Shown here piece by piece: positions 46,930 to 55,676 of a stretch of DNA of 64,000 bases (positions are counted from its first letter, which is position 1; each line of letters starts with the position of its first letter). The position numbers and the translations under genes are program-made. The DNA comes from Bacillus timonensis. GTDB lineage: Bacteria; Bacillota; Bacilli; Bacillales; Bacillaceae_L. The stretch is taken from assembly GCF_000285535.1 (NCBI RefSeq), contig NZ_HE610987.1, positions 160,464 through 224,463 on the forward strand. Direction: 5' to 3'. The notes under the pieces were generated by a model. That model did no database searches and had not been told where the DNA came from. It was given only the letters and a program-made list of their open reading frames with translations.

Positions 46930-47748
46930 CTACTTTTCATTTAGAAAATCAACTACTATCTCATTGAACTTTTCACTATGCTCCCAAAACATCATGTGGC
47001 CTCCAAGAACCTCCACTTGGGTTTCAGGTGTTAATTCTTTTGTATACCTTACCGCAATATCAGACCAATGTTCCGCTACAATAGTTAAGGTCGGAACTGC
47101 TTTACTAGCCTTCTTTGCTTCCTCCCGATAATCTGAAAACATCCCTGAAGCAAACAAATTACCTGCGATATAGTATGGTGTTTTTAAAGATTGCTCTACT
47201 AGCCACGTCAATTCTTCCTTCTCAAGTTCTCTTTGTACCATGACTCCTGTTATATAGTTTATGATGAACTCCCTTTGTCCACCCGAATTTCGCAAATAAC
47301 TATTGTAGATGCCAGCAATATCATCTAGCTTTCCTTCGACCCAATCATCATTGACTGACAAGGCTTTAGGTGGCATATCTACAAGCACCAGTGACTTAAC
47401 ATTTTCAAATCCATTTTGCTTCACATACTCCCAAACTGTATAACAACCAAACGACCAGCCTACAAGAGTTGCACTTTTTACATCCAATGCTTGGAGAACT
47501 GATGCCAAATCAGTTCCATGCGTCACATAATCATTTCCATGAATGGATACTGTCGACCTCCCGTGACTTCTTGGATCAATTACAATCACCCGGTTTGTTT
47601 TTGAAAAATAGTCAATCTGCTTTGAAAAAACCTCAGTAGTGAAGGTGAATCCCGGGACAAACACAATCGGCTCTCCATCCCCAACTTCTTGAACAAATAT
47701 TTCGACTCCTGCATCAACTTCAATATATTTCCCATCAACAAAACTCAT
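46930..47748 (-). CDS. Alpha/beta hydrolase
   Basis: 272 residues. The nucleophile Ser is in VGWSFGCYTVWEY (GxSxG), the oxyanion region in VFVPGFTFTTEVF, and the catalytic His in GGHMMFWEHS. IDPRSHGRS is typical of haloperoxidase/lactonase-like hydrolases. Substrate unknown. The ATG at 47748 has AGGGGG seven bases upstream. Single gene. Confidence 0.92.
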   Translation of the reverse strand: MSFVDGKYIEVDAGVEIFVQEVGDGEPIVFVPGFTFTTEVFSKQIDYFSKTNRVIVIDPRSHGRSTVSIHGNDYVTHGTDLASVLQALDVKSATLVGWSFGCYTVWEYVKQNGFENVKSLVLVDMPPKALSVNDDWVEGKLDDIAGIYNSYLRNSGGQREFIINYITGVMVQRELEKEELTWLVEQSLKTPYYIAGNLFASGMFSDYREEAKKASKAVPTLTIVAEHWSDIAVRYTKELTPETQVEVLGGHMMFWEHSEKFNEIVVDFLNEK

Positions 47749-47823
47749 AATCACGCCCCCTAAATGTAGCTTTTTAACTACTATTTCATCTGTTAATCTA
47801 TTAATTCCTTCTATATCTTCAAC

Positions 47824-47856
47824 AAAAAAGCCTTCGGAGAGCGCGAAGGCTTTTTA
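47824..47856 (-). terminator. Terminator of the sulfur-scavenging operon
   Basis: AAAAGCCTTCG and CGAAGGCTTTT form an 11-bp stem with a T-run on the minus strand, about 60 bases after the monooxygenase stop. Confidence 0.85.
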
Positions 47857-47918
47857 AAGGTTCGTTTTCAAAGAAATTCTAGATTACTTTAATATAAGGT
47901 TTATCGTTTTTTACCAGA

Positions 47919-49304
47919 TTACTTTGCTGCTAATGCAGGAGATTTGCTATATTGTTTACCAGGATGGTGGGATGGTAGTTGGCTACCTTTTCCGAATAGG
48001 CTGTCTCTTAATGTATCGCCTTCGTATTCTTTTCGAACAAGACCTCTTTCTTGTAAAATCGGCACAACGTGTTCTACGAAATCTATAAAAGTACCAGGAG
48101 TAATCGCATAGGCAATATTAAATCCGTCTACTCCCGTATCTTCCACCCAACTTTCTAAATCATCTGCTACCTGTTCTGGGCTTCCAACAGTGACAGGTCC
48201 CAAGCCACCAATTCCCGTATACTTTTTAATCTCCTCTATCGTCCATTTCTTATCGGAATCAATTTTGGTAAAGTTTTCAACCGTTGACTGAATCGCATCG
48301 TTCTTTACAAATTTAAGATTTTCATCCGGACCATATTCTGAAAAATCAATCCCTGTCCAGCCACCTAGGAGAGCTAATGCTCCTTCATAACTTACATGTT
48401 TTTGATATTCATTGTACTTTTCTAAAGCCTCTTCTTCGGTTCGACCAACAATTGGAGTAATACAAGAAAGTATTTTAATCTCCTCAGGTGCTCTACCAGC
48501 ATTAGCTGCCTCTTCACGCAGTTTCTTTACTGAATGCCTTGCTGCGTTCTTCGTTGGTGCACCAATAAAAATTAATTCTGCATGTTTACCAGCGAAAGTT
48601 CGACCCTTTGTCGAAGTTCCTGCTTGATAGAGCACAGGCGTTCTTTGTGGGGACGGCTCACATAAATGTGCACCAGGTACCTTATAATACTTACCTTCAT
48701 GGTTAATGTCGTGAACCTTACTTGGATCTGCGAAAATCCGATTCTGTTTGTCTAGTAATACAGCATCATCCTCCCAGCTTCCTTCCCATAATTTATAGCA
48801 AACTTCTAAGTATTCATTGGCGATGTCATAGCGCTCATCATGTTTAATTTGATCTTCCAAGCCCATATTAACAGCGGCGCTTTTTAAATAAGAGGTAACA
48901 ATATTCCAACCTACACGCCCTTTTGTAATATGATCTAGCGTAGACATCCGGCGAGCAAATGTATAGGGATGCTCATGTGTGACAGATGCAGTCACCCCAA
49001 ATCCTAAATGCTTTGTCACCGCTGACATTAATGGCACAACTAATGAGGGGTCATTAACTGGTGTTTGTGCACCTTGACGAATTGCAGCATCTCTAGAACC
49101 TTGATACACATCATAAGGACCCAATACATCTGCTAAAAATATCGCATCGAATCTACCCTTTTCTAAAAGCTTTGCTAGTTCAATCCAATACTCACTATCC
49201 TTATAACGGTGTGATTGATCCTCAGGATGTGCCCATAATCCTGGGGATTGATGTCCAACACAGTTCATATCAAACGCATTTAAATACATTCTTTTCTTAG
49301 TCAT
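47919..49304 (-). CDS. Flavin-dependent monooxygenase, bacterial luciferase-like (NtaA/SnaA/DszA type)
   Basis: 461 residues. The NtaA/DszA signatures are FDMNCVGHQSPGLWAHPEDQ, RFDAIFLADVLGPYD, GFGVTASVTHEHPYTFARRMSTLDHITKGRVGWNIVTS and YQAGTSTKGRTFAGKHAELIF. Members use FMNH2 and O2 to oxidise or cleave aminopolycarboxylates or organosulfur compounds. It is encoded after a SsuE-like FMN reductase and under a SAM riboswitch, so a sulfur-containing substrate is likely (inference). ATG 49304 has GGAG nine bases upstream; an ATG at 49325 overlaps the upstream stop. Confidence 0.92.
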   Translation of the reverse strand: MTKKRMYLNAFDMNCVGHQSPGLWAHPEDQSHRYKDSEYWIELAKLLEKGRFDAIFLADVLGPYDVYQGSRDAAIRQGAQTPVNDPSLVVPLMSAVTKHLGFGVTASVTHEHPYTFARRMSTLDHITKGRVGWNIVTSYLKSAAVNMGLEDQIKHDERYDIANEYLEVCYKLWEGSWEDDAVLLDKQNRIFADPSKVHDINHEGKYYKVPGAHLCEPSPQRTPVLYQAGTSTKGRTFAGKHAELIFIGAPTKNAARHSVKKLREEAANAGRAPEEIKILSCITPIVGRTEEEALEKYNEYQKHVSYEGALALLGGWTGIDFSEYGPDENLKFVKNDAIQSTVENFTKIDSDKKWTIEEIKKYTGIGGLGPVTVGSPEQVADDLESWVEDTGVDGFNIAYAITPGTFIDFVEHVVPILQERGLVRKEYEGDTLRDSLFGKGSQLPSHHPGKQYSKSPALAAK

Positions 49305-49324
49305 ACTAGTTAGCTCCTTTTCCA

Positions 49325-49876
49325 TTAATTTTTTAAAGCAAAACCTTTTTTCTTATTTACTGTTTCACTAAAGTAATAAAGCTCTTTTTTCAATCTAGCT
49401 AACACATTATCGTCTATGATTGGATTGGCTACTTGTGTTTTATCGATTTGGCATTCTTGAAAGTAAACTCCTTGTTGACTTTGCCCCTTCAATGCAGCCA
49501 ATAAAGGCTTTAGGCTAAATTCAATCGCAAGTAAATGTGCTGGGCTTCCACCTGTCATGATTGGTAAAACTGCTTTCTGCGCTAACACATCTTGGGGAAG
49601 TAAATCCAGTAAAGCCTTTAGAACTCCAGTATAGGCTGCTTTATAGACTGGAGATCCTACAATCACACCTTCTGCCCCTTGAATTAATAGTGTTAGCTCT
49701 TTCAGTGAAGGACTATCAAACCTCAGATTAAAAATGTCATCAAAAGGAATATTTCTAACGGATACATAGCTGACTGACAACCCCTCATGTTTCAGCTTCT
49801 CCCCGGCATACTGTAGAACCAAATCCGTTCTAGAATTCTCTGAAGGGCTTCCAGATAAAATTACAACTTCACTCAT
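49325..49876 (-). CDS. NAD(P)H-dependent FMN reductase (SsuE-like)
   Basis: 183 residues, flavodoxin-like fold. The phosphate loop LSGSPSENSRTDLVL, VGSPVYKAAYTGVLKALLDLLP and PIMTGGSPAHLLAIEFSLKPLL are typical of SsuE/MsuE. It supplies reduced flavin to the monooxygenase encoded immediately downstream. The ATG at 49876 follows AGAAAGGATGATTAAA. Part of the S-box-led operon. Confidence 0.93.
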   Translation of the reverse strand: MSEVVILSGSPSENSRTDLVLQYAGEKLKHEGLSVSYVSVRNIPFDDIFNLRFDSPSLKELTLLIQGAEGVIVGSPVYKAAYTGVLKALLDLLPQDVLAQKAVLPIMTGGSPAHLLAIEFSLKPLLAALKGQSQQGVYFQECQIDKTQVANPIIDDNVLARLKKELYYFSETVNKKKGFALKN

Positions 49877-49974
49877 TTTAATCATCCTTTCTTGTCTATT
49901 TTTCATTCATTTTAATGATTAAATTTTAGGTCGTTTGCTAAAATATCCCCCTTTCATTAGGACTAAAACCAATA

Positions 49975-50033
49975 AAAAAGGCATCTTTATCCAAAACGTC
50001 ATGAATGGACGCTTTGAAAATAAAGATGCCTTT
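49975..50033 (-). terminator. Hairpin between yezD-like and ssuE-like genes
   Basis: Arms AAAGGCATCTTTAT and ATAAAGATGCCTTT enclose a second small stem (GCGTCCATTCATGACG type). It probably gives partial termination inside the operon. Confidence 0.65.
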
Positions 50034-50051
50034 AGTCGTCTAATCGGCAAA

Positions 50052-50231
50052 TTATTTTTTAGTTGTTTGGTGTTGGGGTGATGTCGTTTTTTGCAATGAA
50101 AAACGCTTCTTTTCCGTCGCATCAATTTGCGTGATTTCCCCATTGTGTACAGTAATCACAACAGATCCAAATTCCAAATTCTCCAAAGTCGATAAAATAT
50201 GATTCACTTTCGATTCATCAAGCTTCGCCAT
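50052..50231 (-). CDS. YezD-family small protein (DUF2292)
   Basis: 59 residues: MAKLDESKVNHILSTLENL, then FGSVVITVHNGEITQIDATEKKRF, the core of the DUF2292/YezD family. Small proteins of this family are repeatedly found at the head of sulfur-assimilation operons; the biochemical role is unknown. ATG follows AAGGAGGGATCAC. First gene after the SAM riboswitch. Confidence 0.88.
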   Translation of the reverse strand: MAKLDESKVNHILSTLENLEFGSVVITVHNGEITQIDATEKKRFSLQKTTSPQHQTTKK

Positions 50232-50302
50232 GTGATCCCTCCTTGTGATGTGTATCATTTCATTGCCTCTGGTTGACCAGTATGGCATACTTTTTTTCAA
50301 AA

Positions 50303-50459
50303 ATAAAAACCCTCTTCTGATAAGAAGAGGGCATACACGAATCGTTCAATACACTCTTCTTATCTTTCAAGCTAAAAGCTTGCTGGAATTGGCACAGTAC
50401 AATATGTCTGTTGCCGAGGCTTCAAAGGGCCAGTCCCTCCACCTCTCTGGATAAGAATA
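50303..50459 (-). ncRNA. SAM-I (S-box) riboswitch controlling the yezD-ssuE-monooxygenase operon
   Basis: Minus-strand landmarks: CTTATCCAGAGAGGTGGAGGG, CTCGGCAACA, GTGCCAATTCCAGCAAGC and GAAAGATAAGAAGAG, then a terminator with arms CCCTCTTCT/AGAAGAGGG (50310-50331) and a T-run. The yezD-like start is about 72 bases downstream. Confidence 0.95.
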
Positions 50460-50484
50460 AATTGGTAATTAATTTGTTGTATTT

Positions 50485-50513
50485 AAATTACACGGAATTT
50501 ACCTTTCTGTCAA
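50485..50513 (-). promoter_or_regulatory. Promoter of the S-box leader
   Basis: A consensus TTGACA and TAATTT separated by 17 bases on the minus strand, about 25 bases before the aptamer. Confidence 0.78.
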
Positions 50514-50712
50514 TGACTTTCACAGAAAATTTTTAAAGAAAAGAAATTTTCGTTATTTTGTCATAGTGTTGTTTTTGGTCTTGGGTACTTTTTCACACAG
50601 CTTTAAGCCAGGATGCGAAAAAACTGTAATGTTTGTAGCACAAACTTAAAACAAAGCATATAGCATTTTTGCATAAGGTAAAAAAAGACCTATTTTCGAA
50701 GGAGGTTTTATA

Positions 50713-50868
50713 ATGAGTTTTTTAGCAAAAATCAACTGTAAATTTAAAGGTCACATTTATGAGGAAACAGAACAGAAACCTGATGGTTGGGGATATATTG
50801 CGACTTTCTTTGTATGCAACCGATGTGGCGATGAGAAAGTAGTCACCAAGCGAGAAGATGAAGTGTAA
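50713..50868 (+). CDS. Small zinc-ribbon-like protein, 51 residues
   Basis: MSFLAKINCKFKGHIYEE is followed by a GWGYIATFFVCNRCGDEK segment. The C-x4-H and C-x2-C arrangement suggests a single zinc ribbon. AAGGAGGTTTTATA before the ATG is a near-perfect ribosome site, and the frame is bounded by a clear TAA. Function unknown; such proteins are often found in phage-like or stress regions. Confidence 0.72.
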   Translation: MSFLAKINCKFKGHIYEETEQKPDGWGYIATFFVCNRCGDEKVVTKREDEV

Positions 50869-50988
50869 AGCTAGTCAACAACAAACGCTTTCTGCTTCTT
50901 GCTCATTTTTGTAAATATTGCTCATTCGAAATATGAAGAGTATTTAAATAAACCCTATTTAGTTAGACCTTAAAAAGGCACTAAGTAG

Positions 50989-51080
50989 GTTACGGGTTCT
51001 ATTTTCGGGTACAAAAAGTTAAATAACACATTAATTAGCAGTCGAATTCGTATATGAATTTGACTGCTTCTTTTTGTTGG
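50989..51080 (+). repeat. Box-plus-variable-hairpin element, copy 3
   Basis: TACGGGTTCTATTTTCGGGT is followed by ACAAAAAG, AATAACACATTAATT and a hairpin AGCAGTCGAATTC/GAATTTGACTGCT, then TCTTTTTGTTGG. It is the best preserved copy. It flanks the left side of the cassette-like array. Confidence 0.75.
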
Positions 51081-51302
51081 TGTGATGGGATAATTAAGGT
51101 AATTATGAGTAAAATAGTACCCTAATTCGAACCTCCTTTAGTAAGGTGACAGAAGTTTGTGTTCCTTTACTATTCATATGCTAAAACGGTACCAAGTCTT
51201 TTACCGATTTTCTTAATTATAAAATAGTAACGAAGAAGGATTGTTTAATAAGCGAAACTTTATATTTTTTAATTCGTAGTAATAAATGTAAACGTTTAAA
51301 AA
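51081..51302. other. AT-rich spacer upstream of the cassette-like array
   Basis: No gene visible. TGTAAACGTTTAAA at 51287-51300 resembles a cre site with one mismatch and sits directly before the first array gene, but its significance is uncertain. Confidence 0.4.
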
Positions 51303-51326
51303 ATGTCGAATATTATGGGGAAGTTT

Positions 51327-52160
51327 ATGAAAAACAAGAAAGTGTTTCTAAGTATTTTTATAGTTTTTTTCTTTATCTTGACCGCTTGTTCGAATAATGT
51401 TGTTAGTAAACATATATCCTCAGTTCAAGATGCAAGTAATAAAGCTACTCAGCTTAAAAATGGGAATTTTTCTTATGTAAATGTTGTTGAAAACGAAAAT
51501 GAAAAACAAACGCAAGTGACAGAAGGAACTTTTGTCGTTCAAGATGATTATGTTGACTGGCGTACAGAAATGGTGTTAGGAGAAGCCAATAATAAAACGC
51601 TCACGGAGGTTATTCAAAAAGATAAAACACAATACCAGCGTTTTGGTAAAATAAACGAGGATAATCAGTTTATCGGTAATGATAATGAGGTTTTAACAGA
51701 AGAACCCCAATGGCAATTTCTTAATGAAAACGCAACAGGATACCCTGATTACCTGCAATCATTTATGAATATAAAACTTAATGGGGATGATATTGAAAAG
51801 GTAGAGAAAAAAGAGGAAAATCATTTAACGATTTACGAAATTGCTTATAATGACTCCTACCTATCATCTGTAAAGCAGAATAATATTTCTGAGTCAAATG
51901 AACAGTTGGACAAAGCGAAACAAGAAGGTGCAGATCCTAATGTGATAAGTTCTTTAAAAAATTCTTTATCTTATAATGAAAATATAATCTACAAAAGTAT
52001 AAAGCTAAGTTTAACAGTGGATGACACTGGAGTGTTGATAGAAAAAGAATTACAAAGTAACTTTGAACAGACCATTAACGGTTCATCGCAAAATATTCAA
52101 ATGACGGAGAGTGTAGAACTCTTAGAATATAACAGTACAAATATGGAAATTGAACTATAA
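51327..52160 (+). CDS. Hypothetical lipoprotein (array gene 1)
   Basis: 277 residues with a signal peptide ending in the lipobox LTAC (Cys about 21). The mature part is rich in Asn, Glu and Lys and resembles LppX/LolA-like lipoproteins that act as single-domain shells (SYVNVVENENEKQTQVTEGTFVVQ, then YDEIAYN-like strands), but no family can be named firmly. The start at 51327 follows GGGGAAG; a longer frame begins at 51303. Strong AT bias. Confidence 0.7.
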   Translation: MKNKKVFLSIFIVFFFILTACSNNVVSKHISSVQDASNKATQLKNGNFSYVNVVENENEKQTQVTEGTFVVQDDYVDWRTEMVLGEANNKTLTEVIQKDKTQYQRFGKINEDNQFIGNDNEVLTEEPQWQFLNENATGYPDYLQSFMNIKLNGDDIEKVEKKEENHLTIYEIAYNDSYLSSVKQNNISESNEQLDKAKQEGADPNVISSLKNSLSYNENIIYKSIKLSLTVDDTGVLIEKELQSNFEQTINGSSQNIQMTESVELLEYNSTNMEIEL

Positions 52161-52188
52161 TCCTTTTACCTTTCGTTATTTCCACTAA

Positions 52189-52258
52189 TCAATTAACGGG
52201 TGCGATTCTTCAATAACGAAGGTCGCTTTTTTTATTGAACGAACGGGGCAGGTTAGTA
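52189..52258 (+). repeat. Array repeat A
   Basis: TCAATTAACGGGTGCG, hairpin GCGATTCTT..GAAGGTCGC, TTTTTTTATTGAACGAACGGGGCAGG and TTAGT. It starts 29 bases after the array gene 1 stop. The T-run after the hairpin makes it a terminator candidate as well. Confidence 0.7.
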
Positions 52259-52332
52259 AAAAATGAAACTTGTGTAAGGTTATTCGTAACTATTATTAGT
52301 CAGTTATGGTTCTGAAAAGAGGTGTGTAATTT

Positions 52333-52875
52333 ATGTATAAACCCTTTTATTCTATCATTGTTTTTTATTTTATTATCTTAGCGGGATGCGAGGATTCTCC
52401 TAAGTTTAATGATGAAGATGTTGCTGCAATAGTAAGAGGAGAAAAGATAACAATTGGTGAATTACGCTTTTTATATCCTGATGAAGAAATACTTAATATG
52501 ATTGACGGGACCATAAAAGCTAAATTAGTAATACAAGAAGCAAAAAAAATGAACATCGATGTATCCAAAGAAGTGAAAGAAACGATTGAGGCGTTAGGTG
52601 ATTATCCACCTGACCATATTGATACTGAGGCAGCAAATTCAATTCGTGAGTTTGCAGAACCACAAGCTAAAAAGCTAGGATTGGCTCCAGAAGAGTATTA
52701 TAAAAAATACATTGAGAAAACAACTGAAATAAGTGTGTATATAAATTCTTATATACAAGAAGTTTTAGGTGAACCAATGGATGATATTGAAAAATATAAT
52801 CAACAGGCAAACAAGCAACTTAATGAATTAGTCGAAGAAAATGTAGATGAGATTAAGATACTAATCAATAACTAA
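52333..52875 (+). CDS. SurA/PrsA-like lipoprotein without the foldase domain (array gene 2)
   Basis: 180 residues. A signal peptide with lipobox LAGC (Cys about 19) is followed by VAAIVRGEKITIGELRFLYPDE and repeated helices like the SurA N-terminal domain of PrsA-type proteins. There is no parvulin domain. A lipoprotein chaperone or a truncated foldase is possible. The stop lies inside the following repeat (AACTAATGG). Confidence 0.65.
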   Translation: MYKPFYSIIVFYFIILAGCEDSPKFNDEDVAAIVRGEKITIGELRFLYPDEEILNMIDGTIKAKLVIQEAKKMNIDVSKEVKETIEALGDYPPDHIDTEAANSIREFAEPQAKKLGLAPEEYYKKYIEKTTEISVYINSYIQEVLGEPMDDIEKYNQQANKQLNELVEENVDEIKILINN

Positions 52876-52912
52876 TGGAATTGCTTATTCAACTATTGGG
52901 GCAAGTTAGTGT
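52869..52912 (+). repeat. Array repeat B, central hairpin deleted
   Basis: TAACTAATGGAATTGC joins directly to TTATTCAACTATTGGGGCAAGTTAGTGT. Both ends of the repeat are kept but the middle hairpin is missing. The gene 2 stop is within it. Confidence 0.6.
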
Positions 52913-53152
52913 GATAAATTTATCGGATAGGACAATAGGAATTATTGAGAAAAGACGCTCTCTTAAGTAAAGCTCCCGATTATGGTGGATCATTGATGAA
53001 ATCTCACATAAATTAGCTTAATAGAAATAGGATACCACTCTTAAAATTGGTCATCATAACTTTATGATAAGTAGAACAAATTTAAGGGTGAATGTTAACG
53101 GTTCTCTAATAGAGGAATGGTTATGTAAGTATATTAGATAGAGGGAGATATA
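52913..53152. other. Non-coding spacer in the array
   Basis: About 240 bases with no gene-like frame. It may be the remains of a lost gene. The ribosome site AGAGGGAGAT for the next gene is at its end. Confidence 0.4.
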
Positions 53153-53443
53153 ATGGATAAAAATATAACTATTAAAGAATTACAGAATTACATAAAGAAA
53201 AAGGACTATAAGCCAGAATTAAAAAACGCCTACTTTCAAAAGTTAATTGAAGAAGTAGGTGAACTCGCTGAAGTATTACGTAAGGATAGACGATTGGATC
53301 AACAAGGTACAATTAAAGGCACAATTGAAGAAGAATTATAGGATGTTCTGTACTATGTTGTTGGATTAGCAAATATTTATGATATAGATTTAGAAAAGTG
53401 TTTTCGTCTAAAAGAAGAACTCAATAAAGAAAAATATAAATAA
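53153..53443 (+). pseudogene. MazG-like nucleotide pyrophosphohydrolase, in-frame stop (array gene 3)
   Basis: The full frame of 96 codons is a MazG-like fold: FQKLIEEVGELAEVLRKDRR, then EEEL, stop, DVLYYVVGLANIYDIDLE. The metal-binding EExxE and the following ExxD site are recognisable, the second being split by the TAG at 53339-53341, which falls where relatives have an ordinary residue before DVLYYV. The TAG is in frame, so this is a nonsense mutation or an error, not a frameshift. Confidence 0.8.
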
Positions 53444-53454
53444 GTTATTATTAT

Positions 53455-53501
53455 ATCGGGTGCGATGATCTTAGAAGGATTATCGCTTATTTTGTTGAAG
53501 T
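53455..53501 (+). repeat. Array repeat C
   Basis: ATCGGGTGCG, hairpin GCGATGATC..GATTATCGC, TTATTTTGTTGAAG. The right-hand GGGGCAG segment is not recognisable. Confidence 0.65.
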
Positions 53502-53591
53502 TATTATGCTAACAGTGAAGTTTCCTTTAAAAAGGACTAATATTATTTACATTGCATTAGTTATTATATAACCAAAAATTTGGGGGCAAAA

Positions 53592-54211
53592 ATGAACCAA
53601 TTTAGAGGGTTAATCTTAGAAGGCTATTCTAATGCTGGAAAAACTTCTGTATTAAAATCATAAAAAAACTTCAGGCTAACGATGATGATGCTGAACGTAG
53701 TGTTGTTATACTTACTGAACATTATTCCCAAGTTTTACATAGGGTTAATGGAGAATTAAGGACACTAAACCAAACAGAACATTTGCAGCTTCTAAAAGAT
53801 AGAGTATTAATGCTAAAAAAATTAAGCAATTGGTCAAGGGAAATTGGACAATTGCAACGTTCCAAAGGCATATTTTTTATCTTAGAAAGGTTTCATTTGA
53901 ATCATAGAGTAGCATTTTCCGATTCCTTACTGGGTGAAATAGAACAAATAGAAGCAGAGTTGTTCGCTATGGGTGCGAGATGTGCTTTGCTAACAATATC
54001 GCCAGAAAATGCGGGGAAAAGATTAAGAAGTAGAGATACAGAAAAATGGGCTGAGAAAACTGAAGAAGAAATTAAAATGGCTGGTGAAATGTTAATAAAT
54101 ACACAACAAGAACTTAGGCGACAGGCTAATGACTCAATCATTCCGACAATAGAAATAAATACTGATAAAACAGACTGGGATTCCTACGCAAAACAGATTT
54201 TACTTTTTTAA
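53592..54211 (+). pseudogene. P-loop kinase-like protein, frameshifted (array gene 4)
   Basis: The first 23 codons from ATG 53592 (ribosome site GGGGGCAAA) encode GLILEGYSNAGKTSVLKS with a P-loop, then a TAA at 53661. A missing base near 53659-53661 would restore SIKKLQANDDDAERSVVILTEH and the downstream frame to 54211. That frame includes FILERFHLNHRVAF and LLTISPENAGKRLRSRD, as in small thymidylate-kinase-like or AAA-type kinases. The stop lies at the start of the next repeat. Confidence 0.75.
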
Positions 54212-54240
54212 CTAATGGGTCAGTTTTGTTTAAGAAGTAA
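54207..54240 (+). repeat. Array repeat D, partial
   Basis: TTTAACTAATGGGTCAGTTT is the left end of the array repeat; the hairpin and right end are missing. The gene 4 stop codon is inside it. Confidence 0.5.
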
Positions 54241-54275
54241 CAAATTATTAATTTTAGAGGAGATAAATATTAATT

Positions 54276-54473
54276 ATGTGGGAAAATTTATTTGGCATCT
54301 TCATTGTGTTGTTAATACTGTTTTTTTGCTATTTAATAGTGTATTGGAGTTTTAAACATTTATATAAAACAACTATAAAGCCAAAAGTAATTAAAGATAA
54401 AGAGTTAAGAAGGGAAATAGAATCATTAAAACAACGTGTAGAGTTACTTGAAAGGAAATTGGATAATAAATAA
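54276..54473 (+). CDS. Small membrane protein with C-terminal coiled coil (array gene 5)
   Basis: 65 residues: one hydrophobic segment (about 5-28) followed by a charged helix RREIESLKQRVELLERKLDN that is likely a coiled coil, as in PspB/YvlC-like or phage-shock-type small proteins. The AGAGGAG is about 13 bases from the ATG, longer than optimal. No family named. Confidence 0.6.
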   Translation: MWENLFGIFIVLLILFFCYLIVYWSFKHLYKTTIKPKVIKDKELRREIESLKQRVELLERKLDNK

Positions 54474-54500
54474 ATATATCAGGAAGTGTGAGAACAATTC

Positions 54501-54577
54501 TTCAACTAATGGGTCCTTTACTCCAACAAGGGTAAAGCTCTTTTCTTGTTCAACTATAGGGGCAGAATAGTTGAATA
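54501..54577 (+). repeat. Array repeat E, most complete copy
   Basis: TTCAACTAATGGGTCC, hairpin CTTTAC..GTAAAG, CTCTTTTCTTGTTCAACTAT, AGGGGCAG and ATAGTTGAATA. It shows both direct copies of TTCAACTA and the closing inverted arm TAGTTGAA. Starts 28 bases after gene 5. Confidence 0.75.
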
Positions 54578-54640
54578 TGAATGCCATGGTTGATGTTTAG
54601 ATTATTATAGGTAATTATTAATTTTAGGGAGACTCAAGAT

Positions 54641-55504
54641 TTGAATGAGAAACTAAAACAATTATTCGAAGCGGACCAACATGACCTTAGTACAATGCCC
54701 CACGATAGACTAGAACGAGATAGAGAAAGGCGAAATGAAGTTAAATTTATTCTTGATAGTGGTGGTGCTAAGGTTGCAATTGATTTTATACATGCTGCTA
54801 TTATCTTTAAACATGGTAAAGCATTAGAAGATTGGTGGCTAGCATACAAATTAAGTGTAAAGGCAGTAGAATTAGGTTTTCAACCAAAATGGGTAGCGGC
54901 TGTTGCAATGGATAGGTGGCTATTACATCAAGGTAAACCTCTTAAATATGGTAATCAAGTAATCCCTTTTGGTGGAGTTTATCGAATCCCTCAATTAGAC
55001 CAAAATACAACAGATGAAGAAAGATATAAATGGGATGTTCCATCGTTAATAGAATTATTTTCTTTTCAAAATCTTCGTGGATTTATGAGTTATGATATAG
55101 TCAGTACACTAGAAAACGAAAATTTAAAAGTAAAAGTTATAAAGTTAGAAAGACAGCCTGTACATAGCCCTTCCCTTGACGGTATTCCTTGCGATACAAC
55201 AAGGGATAATCGCATAGTTTATGAAAACTCCTATGGTTGGAAATGGATAGAAAATAGCAATGGTTCTTTTAATTTAGGTTGGTTATTAATACCTGATGTT
55301 CCAGAATTAGCACACACGGTTGCAGAAGAAGGAACATTTACTATGGAAAAAGTTGTATTGAATGAGCAATCTTGTATTTTGGTTAAATATAACCAGAGCA
55401 AAACCCTTTATGTTAGAAGTAGGAAAGGAATATGGGCTATAACAGGATTGGATTATAACAATGTAATTGAAAAAGCATTAAGTCTATTAGCAAGTTCTTA
55501 TTGA
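54641..55504 (+). CDS. Hypothetical protein (array gene 6), possibly DUF6624-like at its N-terminus
   Basis: 287 residues, no signal peptide or membrane segment. Residues about 15-125 (DLERDRERRNEVKFIL-like, then AVAMDRWLLHQGKPLKYGNQVI) resemble DUF6624 proteins; the rest is unrecognised with a WKWIENSNGSFNLGWLLIPD region. The start is TTG at 54641 with AGGGAG nine bases upstream. The TGA stop is inside the following repeat. Confidence 0.6.
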   Translation: MNEKLKQLFEADQHDLSTMPHDRLERDRERRNEVKFILDSGGAKVAIDFIHAAIIFKHGKALEDWWLAYKLSVKAVELGFQPKWVAAVAMDRWLLHQGKPLKYGNQVIPFGGVYRIPQLDQNTTDEERYKWDVPSLIELFSFQNLRGFMSYDIVSTLENENLKVKVIKLERQPVHSPSLDGIPCDTTRDNRIVYENSYGWKWIENSNGSFNLGWLLIPDVPELAHTVAEEGTFTMEKVVLNEQSCILVKYNQSKTLYVRSRKGIWAITGLDYNNVIEKALSLLASSY

Positions 55505-55590
55505 ACTAGAGGGTGCGTTGATCTAAGAAGGATTAACCGCCTTTTTTTGTTGAATTCCTTATTAAACAAACTAAGCAGTTTAGTTGAATA
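55501..55590 (+). repeat. Array repeat F
   Basis: TTGAACTAGAGGGTGCG, hairpin GCGTTGATC..GATTAACCGC, CTTTTTTTGTTGAATTCC and, further right, CTAAGCAGTTTAGTTGAATA. The gene 6 stop is its second to fourth base. Confidence 0.7.
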
Positions 55591-55676
55591 AAAAAATATT
55601 TTGTAAAATTCCGAAACCTTTAACTGATTTATTCGTAAATGAAAGTAATTCAGCTGAAAAGAAGGAAGGGATCATA

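Noticed and set aside
49919..50143. 74-codon minus-strand frame overlapping the yezD-like gene
   Set aside because: Out of frame with the well-supported yezD-like gene and running through the following hairpin.
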